A stretch of DNA of 64,000 nucleotides from Sediminicola sp963974715 (GTDB lineage: Bacteria; Bacteroidota; Bacteroidia; Flavobacteriales; Flavobacteriaceae): contig CAXBDK010000017.1 in the NCBI GenBank assembly GCA_963974715.1, forward strand, positions 1-64,000, given 5' to 3'. Made by a program: the position numbers and the translations under genes. The notes beneath the pieces are model-generated. The model was not told the origin of the DNA and did no database searches. It was given only the letters and a program-made list of their open reading frames with translations. The stretch's first letter is position 1. Every line of letters starts with the position of its first letter. Shown here piece by piece: positions 42,325 to 51,131 of the stretch.

Positions 42325-44421
42325 TTAGCGCTTGATGATCTTAAAAGTGTGCGTGCGTCCCTCCGATAGTACATGTACAAAATACAGTCCGGAAGTGAGC
42401 ATATCCAAATGAACGGGATCATCTTTTCCGGCGTTCGTTTTTGCGCTTAGGGCGAGCAGCCCGCCAGAGCTATAAATCCTTATTTCCGCCGTTTCAAATT
42501 GTCCCGATAAATTAAGTTCTCCCGAGGTCATCGTTGGATAGAGGGCGAGGGTTGGACAGTCTTCCATGAAGTTCCCTGTAGTTTTATCATAACAAGGATC
42601 ATCTTCATTAACTGGATCATCGGCACCGTCATCACCGGGCATCACGAGTTCCGATATGTGTTGGGACCATACCCCCCAAGCATACGTTCCTGCGAACAAT
42701 ATACCATCCTTAAGAAAAATCTTGTTTGTGTATTTCTCCATGTTATCTCCAAAGCTATACCACGAATCCCTGCCCGCCTTCATGGCAAGTACCCCACTGT
42801 TCGTTGCAGCATACACTATATCATCCTGTATAATTATATCATGCACCGAGTTCGTCCCCGAGGTCGTAAATCGGCCCCAATTTTGGCCCATATCCGAACT
42901 GATATAAAGCCCATGGGGGGTGGCGGCATATAGCTCTTCGTCCACCAGTTCAATATCGGTTATATAAAAGAACCCATTGGAAATTGAAATATCCGTCCAA
43001 TTCTCTCCTAGGTCCGTAGAAAAGAATAGCTCACCATTGGCGGTCGCGGAGATGATTTTTTGCCCTTCCATTAAAATGCTGGTATAGGATGTATCCGTAT
43101 TCAGGCCTATTGCAGGGACCATATTCCAAGTTTCGCCCCTATCGGAGGAAAGGTACATTCCGGTCCCAGCTACGGAGCATGCAAAAATTCCATTGTTGTA
43201 GGCGAGGGCATCTGCACTTTTATTTGTCCCTGGATCTAGTATTCTTACCCAATTGGCGCCATTGTTGCCAGAAGAATAGACACCCCCTCCCGTGGCAATA
43301 TATAACGTATCGCCAACATTGACAATTTCCTTTATATCCATGGCGTTCAATGCATCTATTCCAGTATTGATTTCTGTCCAGGACCCACCGTTATCATCAG
43401 ATCGGAACAGACCATTTGCGGAAGTTCCCGCAAACAGCTTGTTATCATTCCTGGCAAAGGCAGTGATGTGCTGGGCCTTTATGCCTGCACTGTTGAACGC
43501 CCAATTGGCCCCGTCGTCCATGGATTCGTAATTCCCTCTCGTGGAGTTCAGTATAATTTTACCATTCGATACCAGCATATCGTTCAAGCTAATTTTTTCG
43601 TTTGGTAATATGGGCCCGTTCCAATTGGTTCCATTATCCTCCGTATAATAATATCCATGTCCGGTAACGGCATAGAATTTATCTTGTTCCCCGGCCATAC
43701 TTACTATGGTGCTCCCATTTCCAACCGCCGTATGGGACCATGAGGCAAGATTATCATTGGAAGCAAAGAGTTGTCCATCGCTGGCAATATAAAAAATGCC
43801 ATTATGGACGGTCATCGACCTAATGCCATTGGGGGACAGACCGGGAATATCGATGCGATTCCAAATCCCATTGCTGTTTTCATATTCAAACAATCCGCCT
43901 GCAGTTCCTACATATATTTTTGAATTGAAGTGGACAAATGCATTGATCTGTTTTTCGGAAACATTTATACTTTCCATCGCCCAATTTGCCCCATAATCCG
44001 AAGAATGGAAGACTTTCTGGTCGAAATTTCCAATAAATACATCCGGACCAAGGGCAAATACGGTCCATACACTTTGCGTATCGATTCCGTTATTGGCGGG
44101 CATCCAGCTCATCCCTCCATCCATGGAACGATATAGCCCATAATCATAAAGTGCTGCATAAATGTTACCGCTATCGCTGGCAATATCGTTGACATGTGCT
44201 TGATCTGGCAATCCCGTAGTACTGGGCAGCCACGTCAATCCATTATCTTCAGATCTATATATCCCCCCTGCGCCCGAGGATAGGAGCAATACATCGTTAA
44301 CTTTGATAATACCATTTGTATAACCTCCTTCGGGTCCCGAGGACTGATTCCATTGTGAGTGGGATAAAATAGCAGACAAAAGGCTTCCCAATAAAAGAAT
44401 TAAAGGTCTTGAACGTGGCAT
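42325..44421 (-). CDS. Secreted beta-propeller protein with T9SS type A sorting domain
   Basis: This 698-residue protein has a signal peptide (LILLLGSLLSAILSHSQ). About twelve YCF48/BNR-like blades follow, each with a variant of IYRSEDNGLTW, LFRSDDNGGSW or LYISSDMGQNW, which contain the Asp-box S-x-D-x-G-x-T-W typical of sialidase-like propellers. The last 75 residues (LALYPTMTSGELNLS to HTFKIIKR) are the C-terminal signal that directs export by the type IX secretion system and cell-surface anchoring. No catalytic residues of a sialidase are evident. The role is probably adhesion or binding. It is a single gene convergent with the 2H phosphoesterase gene. Confidence 0.88.
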   Translation of the reverse strand: MPRSRPLILLLGSLLSAILSHSQWNQSSGPEGGYTNGIIKVNDVLLLSSGAGGIYRSEDNGLTWLPSTTGLPDQAHVNDIASDSGNIYAALYDYGLYRSMDGGMSWMPANNGIDTQSVWTVFALGPDVFIGNFDQKVFHSSDYGANWAMESINVSEKQINAFVHFNSKIYVGTAGGLFEYENSNGIWNRIDIPGLSPNGIRSMTVHNGIFYIASDGQLFASNDNLASWSHTAVGNGSTIVSMAGEQDKFYAVTGHGYYYTEDNGTNWNGPILPNEKISLNDMLVSNGKIILNSTRGNYESMDDGANWAFNSAGIKAQHITAFARNDNKLFAGTSANGLFRSDDNGGSWTEINTGIDALNAMDIKEIVNVGDTLYIATGGGVYSSGNNGANWVRILDPGTNKSADALAYNNGIFACSVAGTGMYLSSDRGETWNMVPAIGLNTDTSYTSILMEGQKIISATANGELFFSTDLGENWTDISISNGFFYITDIELVDEELYAATPHGLYISSDMGQNWGRFTTSGTNSVHDIIIQDDIVYAATNSGVLAMKAGRDSWYSFGDNMEKYTNKIFLKDGILFAGTYAWGVWSQHISELVMPGDDGADDPVNEDDPCYDKTTGNFMEDCPTLALYPTMTSGELNLSGQFETAEIRIYSSGGLLALSAKTNAGKDDPVHLDMLTSGLYFVHVLSEGRTHTFKIIKR

Positions 44422-44606
44422 GGTTGATTTTTAGTGGTAAACATACTGGAAAGCTAACGAAAAATGGCTATAGAATAATGATTTAGGCCCACGAATCGAC
44501 CTATTGCGCTTTTTATCTTTATAATCACATTTTTATGGATGTGAAAATTGTCGTATTTTTTTGGACAAATAGTTTAAAATGATTAATTTGGTGGAAAGGT
44601 TAACAT

Positions 44607-45101
44607 ATGGCATTTAAAAGATCAGCAGGGAAATCGGAAGAAAAGGGGAAGGCAGCTTATCCAAAAGGGGAGGGGGCCGTTGGAAAAAACCTCTTGGCCG
44701 AAGTATCCTATGGGTGGAACGATGATGCCCGGGGCCTTCAATTGGTAACGGCCATCCGCAATGGTATCGATTTTGTCGGTTTTGAGTCGGTAGCTTCCAG
44801 AACGCCCCTAAAGGATCAGGATTGGGCCGCTATTTTGGACACCACATTGCGAACGCTCTTACGCTATAAAAAAGACAACAAGACCTTTGCCCCAAAACAG
44901 ACCGAGAAGATCATTGAGATCCAGCAATTGATGCACTATGGGGAGAAGGTGTTCGGAAGCTTGCATTCCTTCCATTCCTGGTTGCTTATGGAGAATGTGG
45001 CCCTGGGCGGAATTGTTCCCAAGGAGCTGTTGGACACGTCCGTAGGATTGGGAATGGTCAAGGACAGTCTGGGCAGGATCGAACATGGGGTTCTGGCATG
45101 A
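44607..45101 (+). CDS. Xre/MbcA/ParS-type antitoxin (DUF2384)
   Basis: This 164-residue protein matches the Xre-like antitoxin of Xre-RES systems. A helical N-terminal DNA-binding region is followed by the C-terminal toxin-binding domain. There EVFGSLHSFHSWLL-like sequence (GEKVFGSLHSFHSWLLMENV) leads into GGIVPKELLDTSVGLGMVKD, near residues 110-155. Antitoxins of this type form a 4:2 or 2:2 complex with the RES toxin and repress their own promoter. The toxin ATG overlaps this stop (ATGA), so the pair is coupled. The first 30 residues are basic and probably disordered. Confidence 0.88.
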   Translation: MAFKRSAGKSEEKGKAAYPKGEGAVGKNLLAEVSYGWNDDARGLQLVTAIRNGIDFVGFESVASRTPLKDQDWAAILDTTLRTLLRYKKDNKTFAPKQTEKIIEIQQLMHYGEKVFGSLHSFHSWLLMENVALGGIVPKELLDTSVGLGMVKDSLGRIEHGVLA

Positions 45102-45568
45102 TCCTGTACCGGATCACCAAGGGCCCGTACAAAAACGACCTTTCCGGAAGCGGGGCGGAACTGTATGGTGGCCGGTGGAACAACAAGGGCACCAAAATGT
45201 TGTACACGGCATCATCCATTGCCCTGGCCATGACGGAAGTGGCGGTACACTTGCCCTATGGCCTGCTGCCGACGGACTATTTTGTGGTTTCCATAAGAGT
45301 GCCCGAGGGGGAAATGGCCGTGGTTTCCGAAAAGGAACTCGAGGGTACGGGTTGGCAATCGCACCCGCCGTCCCATATCACCCAGGCCATCGGCGACCGA
45401 TTTGTCGCCCAAAATACCACCTTGATCTTAAAAGTCCCCTCGGTGGTGGTCCCAGGAGATTTCAACTACTTGCTCAATCCACAACACCCATTCTTTTCCG
45501 AGGTAGAAATTGTGGAAGTACGGCCGTTTGGTTTTGATGGGCGGTTGTTCGGTAATAGGGGTGAATAG
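45098..45568 (+). CDS. RES-domain toxin (NAD+ phosphorylase type)
   Basis: This 156-residue protein has the RES fold. The Arg-containing ILYRITK at the start, the conserved GGRWNNKGTKMLYTASS near residue 24, and a glutamate in AMTEVAVHL near 46 form the family active-site set. Characterised RES toxins (MbcT, Res) degrade NAD+. It overlaps the antitoxin gene by 4 bases. Length matches the family (about 150-200). A palindrome and a hairpin terminator candidate follow it. Confidence 0.9.
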   Translation: MILYRITKGPYKNDLSGSGAELYGGRWNNKGTKMLYTASSIALAMTEVAVHLPYGLLPTDYFVVSIRVPEGEMAVVSEKELEGTGWQSHPPSHITQAIGDRFVAQNTTLILKVPSVVVPGDFNYLLNPQHPFFSEVEIVEVRPFGFDGRLFGNRGE

Positions 45569-45575
45569 ACGGATG

Positions 45576-45595
45576 AGACGTAGCATGCTACGTCT
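45576..45595. repeat. 20-bp perfect palindrome after the RES gene
   Basis: The palindrome reads AGACGTAGCATG then CTACGTCT without a loop. It lies seven bases after the toxin stop codon. It may be a transcript end or a short palindromic element of the kind scattered in many genomes. Confidence 0.8.
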
Positions 45596-45631
45596 ATACG
45601 GAGGGAAGGGCTGGGTCATTTGAAGACCTTG

Positions 45632-45655
45632 CCTGCCAGCCTCGGCAGGTGCTTT
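45632..45655 (+). terminator. Terminator candidate of the Xre-RES pair
   Basis: CCTGCC pairs with GGCAGG around six bases, followed shortly by a run of five T residues. Confidence 0.55.
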
Positions 45656-45732
45656 TTGCCTTGAATTTTACCCGAAAATACTGGTAATAAGGACCCTAGA
45701 AAATTGTGGATATTTATTCTTGCAATTGCCCA

Positions 45733-45761
45733 TTGCACTTTTTGTAGAAGGGTTATATTTG
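45733..45761 (+). promoter_or_regulatory. Promoter of the DUF4494 gene
   Basis: TTG at 45733-45735 and TATATTTG at 45754-45761 are spaced 18 bp apart, close to the Bacteroidetes consensus. The ATG at 45783 is 21 bp downstream. Confidence 0.65.
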
Positions 45762-45782
45762 GCCTCCCTAAAACAAATTACA

Positions 45783-46349
45783 ATGAGTGCGACATGGTAC
45801 GAATGCAAGGTAAAATATAGAAAGATCAGCGATTCCGGGGTCCTGAAAATGGTCACGGAACCCTATTTGGTGGATGCGGTATCCTATACCGAGGCCGAGA
45901 CCCGTATTACGGAAGAAATGGCCGCTTATCTGAGCGATAGCGATGAGATCAAGATCACCAATATAAAAGTGGCCAATTTTGCGGAGATCCATCCGTTCGA
46001 AAACTCCGATCGTTGGTTCAAATCAAAGGTATCCTTACTTGCCTATGATGAGGAAAGCGGTAAGGAACGCAAGACCAATATGTACCTGTTGGTACAGGCG
46101 AACGACGTAAAGGAGGCCTACGACAACACCCTTCATGTGATGAAGGATACGATGGGGGAATATACCGTTCCCGCAATTGCCGAATCGCCGATCATGGATG
46201 TATTTCCCTATTTTTCGGGAGAAGAAGGAGATATGGAACGTTTGGAAAAATTCAATGTCCTAAAGGCTTCCGTTCCCAACGTTGCAGTACAAGAGGACGT
46301 TTTGGAACTCGCTGACGTCCTGGCCGAGGAAACCCGTAAGGCCCATTAG
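45783..46349 (+). CDS. DUF4494 domain-containing protein
   Basis: This 188-residue soluble protein matches the Bacteroidetes DUF4494 family. It opens SATWYECKVKYRKISDSGVL, then VTEPYLVDAVSYTEAETRI, and in the middle SKVSLLAYDEESGKERKTN, followed by LVQANDVKEAYDNTLHVM. Function is unknown; the family is restricted to this phylum as far as I know. It has its own promoter, and the upstream open frame to 45720 overlaps that promoter, so 45783 is the start. The next 263 bp hold a 7-bp hairpin (46391-46409) and the beginning of a small membrane peptide gene. Confidence 0.85.
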   Translation: MSATWYECKVKYRKISDSGVLKMVTEPYLVDAVSYTEAETRITEEMAAYLSDSDEIKITNIKVANFAEIHPFENSDRWFKSKVSLLAYDEESGKERKTNMYLLVQANDVKEAYDNTLHVMKDTMGEYTVPAIAESPIMDVFPYFSGEEGDMERLEKFNVLKASVPNVAVQEDVLELADVLAEETRKAH

Positions 46350-46612
46350 TACATCCGCCGATATAAATCGCTCTGGCGTTATTATATCAAATAGCGCGAA
46401 AAGCGCTATCCGCTCATTTGTTGATCATTATTTCCCATAATGTAAAATCAGCCAAAGCTGATACGTAGATTTGCTATACCTGTTTGTCCCATAATTTATA
46501 TTATGTAAAATAGAATTTTTGAAAAGCTTTTGGGTCAATAATATATTGCTTCCCCTTTCGCGTCCATTCCTTTTATATGTATTTTTAGCGGGTCATCTAA
46601 AAACGACCAACT

Positions 46613-46750
46613 ATGAAAAATTTGATCAGGGCCATCGTGGCGGGAATCGGTGCTAAAAAAATCGGTGGCGGACGCTGTGGCTGTATCGGTACCATCGTCG
46701 TATTCATCGTGCTTTACTGGTTGCTGGGCTTTGTGTTCGACATGTTCTAA
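46613..46750 (+). CDS. 45-residue single-pass membrane peptide
   Basis: The ORF encodes MKNLIRAIVAGIGAKKIGGG, then RCGCIGTIVVFIVLYWLLGF and VFDMF. A basic head is followed by a 20-residue hydrophobic segment that should span the inner membrane, with two cysteines (CGC) at its start. It is preserved as a clean reading frame with host-like codons and stands alone between DUF4494 and the transporter gene. I have a faint recollection of similar short proteins in flavobacteria, but cannot assign a function. It is too short for most gene finders. Confidence 0.6.
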   Translation: MKNLIRAIVAGIGAKKIGGGRCGCIGTIVVFIVLYWLLGFVFDMF

Positions 46751-46813
46751 AATGCATTCTTTAAATTTTTGTGAAATACACTTTTGCGCACTGGCCCTTC
46801 CAATTTAATCGGT

Positions 46814-46821
46814 TAATTTTG
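46814..46821 (+). promoter_or_regulatory. -7 promoter element of the MFS transporter
   Basis: TAATTTTG lies only four bases before the ATG at 46826, so the transcript may be leaderless or nearly so. Confidence 0.5.
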
Positions 46822-46825
46822 CCGG

Positions 46826-48052
46826 ATGCTCCAAAAGAAAACCTCCCAACTGGAATTTATTACCCTAATGGCATCCCTGATGTCCATCGTCGCCTTGGCA
46901 CTGGATGCCCTGCTGCCGGCCTTGGACATTATCGGAATGGCCATCGGGACCCACAATGCGGTGGACAACCAACTGCTGATCACCATGATCTTTCTGGGAC
47001 TTGGTGTCGGTCCCCTGGCCTTTGGTCCGCTATCCGATAGCTGGGGGCGCAAACCTGTGGTCTATCTGGGTTTTATCCTCTTTATTGGGGCCAGTTTTGT
47101 CTGTATCCATGCCCAAAGCCTTGAGGTCATGGTCATTGGCCGTATCTTTCAGGGGATGGGTCTCTCCGCTCCCCGTACCATCAGCATTGCCATGATCCGG
47201 GATTCCTATAGTGGCGACCATATGGCGCGGATCATGTCCTTCGTCACAGTGGTGTTTATCCTGGTACCGGTCATTGCCCCTGCCCTGGGGAAATTTATGC
47301 TGGACAGTTACGATTGGCAGTCCATCTTTTATGTGCAGATCTTTTTTAGTGGACTGGTATCGCTATGGTTCTGGCTGCGCCAACCGGAGACCCTCCCTCC
47401 CAACGAACGGAACAATTTTACCGCGGCCATCTTTATCAAGGGCTTTAAGGAACTGTTCCGTCACCGTACAACTCTTGTCTTTACACTGATTTCTGGATTT
47501 GTCACCGGCTCCTTTATGGTCTACCTGAGCACTTCCCAACAGATATTCGAGCTGCAGTACGACCTAAAGGAAACCTTTCCCTTTATTTTTGCCGGCCTCG
47601 CCATCTCCATAGGTTCTGCCACCTTCCTTAACGGAACCTTGGTGCTCCGCTTTGGAATGGAAAAATTGATCACTTATGCCCTGTTTACCTTCTTTGGTAT
47701 TTCCTTGTTGTATATCCTGCTGTTCTTTAATAGCGAGAATCCTCCCGTGGAGGTCCTTTTGATCTTTTTTGCCATACAGTTCTTTGCCATCGGTTTTCTT
47801 TTTGGGAACCTCAGGGCCATGGCCATGCAGCCCATTGGGCATATCGCGGGAATCGGGGCGGCCATTACTGGACTGATATCCACCTTGATGGCAGTGCCGA
47901 TCAGTACCTTTATCGGCCGCTTTGTCACCCATGAGGTCCTCCCCCTTTTTATCGGTTTTCTGGTGTGCTCTTCCCTTTCACTACTGTTACTTTTCTATAT
48001 CAAACGCTGGCGGGCCGTACGGGCGTTCAAGACCTTGGAAGTCCAGAAGTAA
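46826..48052 (+). CDS. MFS multidrug exporter (Bcr/CflA family)
   Basis: This 408-residue inner-membrane protein has about twelve transmembrane segments. The Bcr/CflA opening (LMASLMSIVALALDALLPAL) and the MFS loop 2-3 motif GPLSDSWGRKPVVYLG near residue 65, followed by GRIFQGMGLSAPRTISIAM, are clear. Members export drugs or small metabolites such as bicyclomycin, sulfonamide or amino acids by proton antiport; specificity is unknown. The conserved N-terminus supports the start at 46826 in spite of the very close -7 box. The third GCAGAT repeat block directly follows. Confidence 0.88.
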   Translation: MLQKKTSQLEFITLMASLMSIVALALDALLPALDIIGMAIGTHNAVDNQLLITMIFLGLGVGPLAFGPLSDSWGRKPVVYLGFILFIGASFVCIHAQSLEVMVIGRIFQGMGLSAPRTISIAMIRDSYSGDHMARIMSFVTVVFILVPVIAPALGKFMLDSYDWQSIFYVQIFFSGLVSLWFWLRQPETLPPNERNNFTAAIFIKGFKELFRHRTTLVFTLISGFVTGSFMVYLSTSQQIFELQYDLKETFPFIFAGLAISIGSATFLNGTLVLRFGMEKLITYALFTFFGISLLYILLFFNSENPPVEVLLIFFAIQFFAIGFLFGNLRAMAMQPIGHIAGIGAAITGLISTLMAVPISTFIGRFVTHEVLPLFIGFLVCSSLSLLLLFYIKRWRAVRAFKTLEVQK

Positions 48053-48069
48053 AACCCTGGGAAAAGAGG

Positions 48070-48440
48070 AAATGCTCCCGCTGATTTTCGCAGATCTAAA
48101 ACCGCTGATGTACGCTGATTCTATGGTGGTTCTCCGCGGTAATCCGCGTGAAAAATCTGCGCTATCTGCGGGGAAAGAGGAAAATGCTCCCGCTGATTTT
48201 CGCAGATCTAAATCCGCTGATGTACGCTGATCTTATTTATCTGCGGTAATCCGCGTGAAAAATCTGCGTCATCTGCGGGGAAAGAAAATGCTCCCGTTGA
48301 TTTTCACTGATCTAAATCCGCTGATCTACGCTGAATCCATAATTGCTCTCCGTGGGTCATCTACGTGAAAAATCTGCGTCATCTGCGGGGAAAGAGGAAA
48401 ATGCTCCCGCTGATGTGCGCTGATGTGGTTGTGCTATTTA
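48070..48440. repeat. Degenerate GCAGAT/CGCTGAT repeat block, copy 3 (inverse orientation)
   Basis: About four units start near 48075, 48188, 48291 and 48404. Each has CTCCCGCTGATTTTCGCAGAT, CTAAATCCGCTGATGTACGC and GTGAAAAATCTGCGTCATCT-like parts. Read on the minus strand they equal the blocks at 1-470 and 1738-2480 (for example the reverse complement of GATCAGCGGGAGCATTTTC). The family is therefore dispersed in both orientations. Confidence 0.88.
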
Positions 48441-48485
48441 ATCGTGCTATGTGCGGAAACAATTTCAGAGCTAGTATTTGACCAA

Positions 48486-48523
48486 AAAAAAGAGGCCCGC
48501 ACAAGGATGTGGGCCTCTTTTTT
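48486..48523. terminator. Bidirectional terminator between MFS gene/repeats and hpf
   Basis: AAAAAAGAGGCCCGCA pairs with TGTGGGCCTCTTTTTT (one G-T wobble) around six bases, giving T tracts on both strands. It can end both the plus-strand transporter transcript and the minus-strand hpf transcript. Confidence 0.9.
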
Positions 48524-48543
48524 ACCGGGTCTTCCGATAGGTC

Positions 48544-48846
48544 TTAATGTGTCTTGATCTTGGCTTTCCTCTTTTTCAACTGTCGCTCCAGATCGTCCAC
48601 CGCTTCCGCAATGGATGCCTCAAAACTGCCATGGCTCGCCTCCGCAAAAAGACGCGGTCCCGGACTGCTGAGCCGGATACTGCACTTCATTCCGGTATCC
48701 GGGGAAGAGGTGTTCTCCGTCTTAAAAAAAATATCCGCACGAATGATAAAATCGTACTTGTCCACCAATTTGTCCACTTTTTTGCCGGCGAAAATCTCAA
48801 GACGATCGCTGGCCTTTACGCCGTCATACTCAAAGTTATAATTCAT
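48544..48846 (-). CDS. hpf: Ribosome hibernation promoting factor (HPF/RaiA family)
   Basis: This 100-residue short-form factor binds the 30S subunit at the A and P sites and silences ribosomes in stationary phase. Visible are the N-terminal strand-helix MNYNFEYDGVKASDRLEIFA, the KVDKLVDKYDF helix, MKCSIRLSSPGPRLFAEAS and the closing helix (FEASIAEAVDDLERQLKKRK). The short length (no C-terminal dimerisation domain) is normal for the short HPF/YfiA type. It has a shared terminator. Confidence 0.88.
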   Translation of the reverse strand: MNYNFEYDGVKASDRLEIFAGKKVDKLVDKYDFIIRADIFFKTENTSSPDTGMKCSIRLSSPGPRLFAEASHGSFEASIAEAVDDLERQLKKRKAKIKTH

Positions 48847-49043
48847 AATGGTCCTATTTTTTTATTAAGGTAAGGGGTGAGAAAAGCATTTACAAATTAA
48901 TTTATTTAAAGTAAACATAAATTTTTGGATAACAAAACGTTAAACTCTCATTTTACGGGACTTACACCGTTATTTCTTCCTTCTTATTTTGTACCTTAAT
49001 GGTGTTGCAGCACAATAGACCACAGAACTTAAAATACTTCCCC

Positions 49044-49382
49044 ATGAAATCCATTGAACACGCTCATGATCCTGCCCCTGAAATCACGGACAGGAACAGT
49101 TGTGTCATCCGTTTAGAGCGGATGAACAGGGAATTATTGGATATTCGGAAGAAACTGGGCTCTTATACCTGTGAGCCGAAAACGCTGACCTTATTCGAAC
49201 ATTACGAACTCCTAAAAAAAAGGGTGGAGAGCTTACGCCGTATGAACATAGACCTTATACTGGCCCTAAGGGAGCATCGCGAATACCTTTTGCTACATTG
49301 GAAAGGTGTACAACAACAGTTCCAAGATTTCCACAACCTGGAAAACGAGGTACAGCGCTATATGGAAGTGGCCCGAAACTGA
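49044..49382 (+). CDS. Coiled-coil protein of unknown function
   Basis: This 112-residue protein is mostly helical, with heptad-like stretches (CVIRLERMNRELLDIRKKLG near residue 20, HYELLKKRVESLRRMNIDLI near 55). It has no signal peptide and no motif I can name. An in-frame ATG at 48999 lies close to a TACCTTAA that may be part of the promoter, so the ATG at 49044 is preferred. Neighbours (hpf upstream, a small exported protein downstream on the other strand) do not suggest a role. Confidence 0.5.
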   Translation: MKSIEHAHDPAPEITDRNSCVIRLERMNRELLDIRKKLGSYTCEPKTLTLFEHYELLKKRVESLRRMNIDLILALREHREYLLLHWKGVQQQFQDFHNLENEVQRYMEVARN

Positions 49383-49503
49383 GGGACTTCAAGATTTACA
49401 GTCGGATCCTGAACGCACCAAGACGCAAAGACTTTCGCTTTTTTCATCTCGATGATCAATCCTCTATTTGTGATAACGTTAGCTCCGGTCCGGCAGCCAA
49501 CTG

Positions 49504-49899
49504 CTATTTTAATTTTTCACCATATCCTTTAAGGGATCCCTCCGAAGTTGTCGACTTATTGGGATTTTCATCCTTTTCGGTAACCAATACTTCCGACAAA
49601 CGGTCCGAAAGTGGATTCATATAAATGTCCCTTAATATTTTGCGTTTTTTGCGCTCGGAAATATCCAAGGTATCCAAGATTTCCCGACGTTCCTGTATCT
49701 GTTCGAAACGCTCCTCCTTTAAAAGGATCCTCTTATCCACGGGCACCACCATATCGGGCTCAAATTGCTCCATAATGGTGTACTTTTTCACTTTGAAGCT
49801 GGGCTTTTTATTTTGTTCCGTGTTCTGCTGGGCAGTGGCGACCGTTCCACATAGGAGCAATACGCCCAGGCCCACTTGCCAAGGGGTGTTCTTTTTCAT
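49504..49899 (-). CDS. Exported small protein of unknown function
   Basis: This 131-residue protein has an N-terminal signal (MKKNTPWQVGLGVLLLCGTV, cleavage after TAQQ). The hydrophilic mature part has charged helices (LLKEERFEQIQERREILDTL, then SERKKRKILRDIY), probably periplasmic. I do not recognise a family. The open frame upstream to 49944 lacks signal-like sequence, so 49899 is used. It stands alone, divergent from the TerC gene. Confidence 0.65.
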   Translation of the reverse strand: MKKNTPWQVGLGVLLLCGTVATAQQNTEQNKKPSFKVKKYTIMEQFEPDMVVPVDKRILLKEERFEQIQERREILDTLDISERKKRKILRDIYMNPLSDRLSEVLVTEKDENPNKSTTSEGSLKGYGEKLK

Positions 49900-50153
49900 T
49901 TTTATGCATATAGTGTTCCCTTGCAAATTAGGATATTTCACCAAACGACCACCCTTAAAAAGTACCTATCATACTGTTCTCCAACGAATTTATGGGCGTT
50001 TTGCCGAAGTTTTCCCCAAATTGGGAATTGCCCTACACAAGCAGCTCCGTTTCCTTCCGAAAATATGTGCTTTCGCATCCATTTTATTTTGGATTTTTAT
50101 ATGGGATACCAGCAAGGATGCTTAGATTTGCTCTTGCTTAAAATGGATTACCT

Positions 50154-51116
50154 ATGTTGATCTGGATTGCTTTTATTGGTCTTATTCTCTTGTTCCTGGC
50201 ATTAGATCTGGGCGTTTTCAACAAACATGAACATGTCATAAAAACCAAGGAGGCCGCCATCTGGACCACTATTTGGGTGACCGTGGCACTTTCCTTTAGT
50301 GGGGTGATCTACTGGTTGTTTTCCGATGGCCTGATCGAAAATCCCACCGGGCTAACGCCCCACAATGCGGTACTGAAGTACGTTACGGGCTATTTGATCG
50401 AACTGTCGCTGAGCGTGGACAATGTATTCGTGATCGCCGTGATCTTTTCTTCCTTTAGCATACCTCCCCTATACCAACACAGGGTATTGTTCTGGGGAAT
50501 CTTGGGAGCTATTGTTTTTAGGGCCATCATGATCGTTTTTGGGGTCGCCCTGATCACCAAGTTCAGCTGGATCATCTACGTGTTCGGGGTCTTCCTTTTA
50601 TTTACGGCCTATAAAATGCTCCGTTCAGACGATACCAATTTTGATCCCAAGCAGTCCTTTATCTTTAAACAGTTAAAACGTTTTTTTCCCATTTCCACCC
50701 AATTCCACGGGCACGATTTCTTTATCAAGAAAATGGGCATTACAGCGGCAACCCCTTTATTTGTGGCCTTGGTGATCATAGAGTTGACGGACATCCTTTT
50801 TGCGTTGGACAGTATTCCGGCCATATTGGCCATTACGGCCGATCCCTTTATCGTCTTTAGCTCCAATATTCTGGCCATCCTCGGTCTACGGAGCATGTAC
50901 TTCCTGATTTCCAGGATGCTGGAAAAGTTCCGTCATATCAATTACAGCTTGGTGGTGATCTTGGCCTTTGTGGGCGTTAAAATGTTGTTATCGCACAACG
51001 TTGAGTTCCCCGAATGGCTCTCCCTTGCGGTAATAGCGGTGTCCCTCATCGGAGGTATAGTGGCCTCTGTGCTGACCGCCAAAAAAGATACCGATCCGTT
51101 AGATAAAGAACAGTAG
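50154..51116 (+). CDS. TerC/Alx-family integral membrane protein
   Basis: This 320-residue polytopic membrane protein has about nine transmembrane segments. Family motifs are LSVDNVFVIAVIF near residue 85 and, in the second half, ELTDILFALDSIPAILAITADPFIV near 212, whose acidic residues are thought to bind metal. Members are linked to tellurite resistance (TerC) or to manganese export (Alx, MntP-like activity in some). The assigned ion cannot be told here. No riboswitch aptamer was seen in the leader. It ends 15 bp from the convergent acyl carrier gene. Confidence 0.9.
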   Translation: MLIWIAFIGLILLFLALDLGVFNKHEHVIKTKEAAIWTTIWVTVALSFSGVIYWLFSDGLIENPTGLTPHNAVLKYVTGYLIELSLSVDNVFVIAVIFSSFSIPPLYQHRVLFWGILGAIVFRAIMIVFGVALITKFSWIIYVFGVFLLFTAYKMLRSDDTNFDPKQSFIFKQLKRFFPISTQFHGHDFFIKKMGITAATPLFVALVIIELTDILFALDSIPAILAITADPFIVFSSNILAILGLRSMYFLISRMLEKFRHINYSLVVILAFVGVKMLLSHNVEFPEWLSLAVIAVSLIGGIVASVLTAKKDTDPLDKEQ

Positions 51117-51131
51117 AAATCTTGACCTTTT

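Noticed and set aside
46391..46409. A 7-bp hairpin (ATAGCGC-GAAAA-GCGCTAT) after DUF4494, considered as a terminator
   Set aside because: No T tract follows on either strand, so I did not list it as a terminator.
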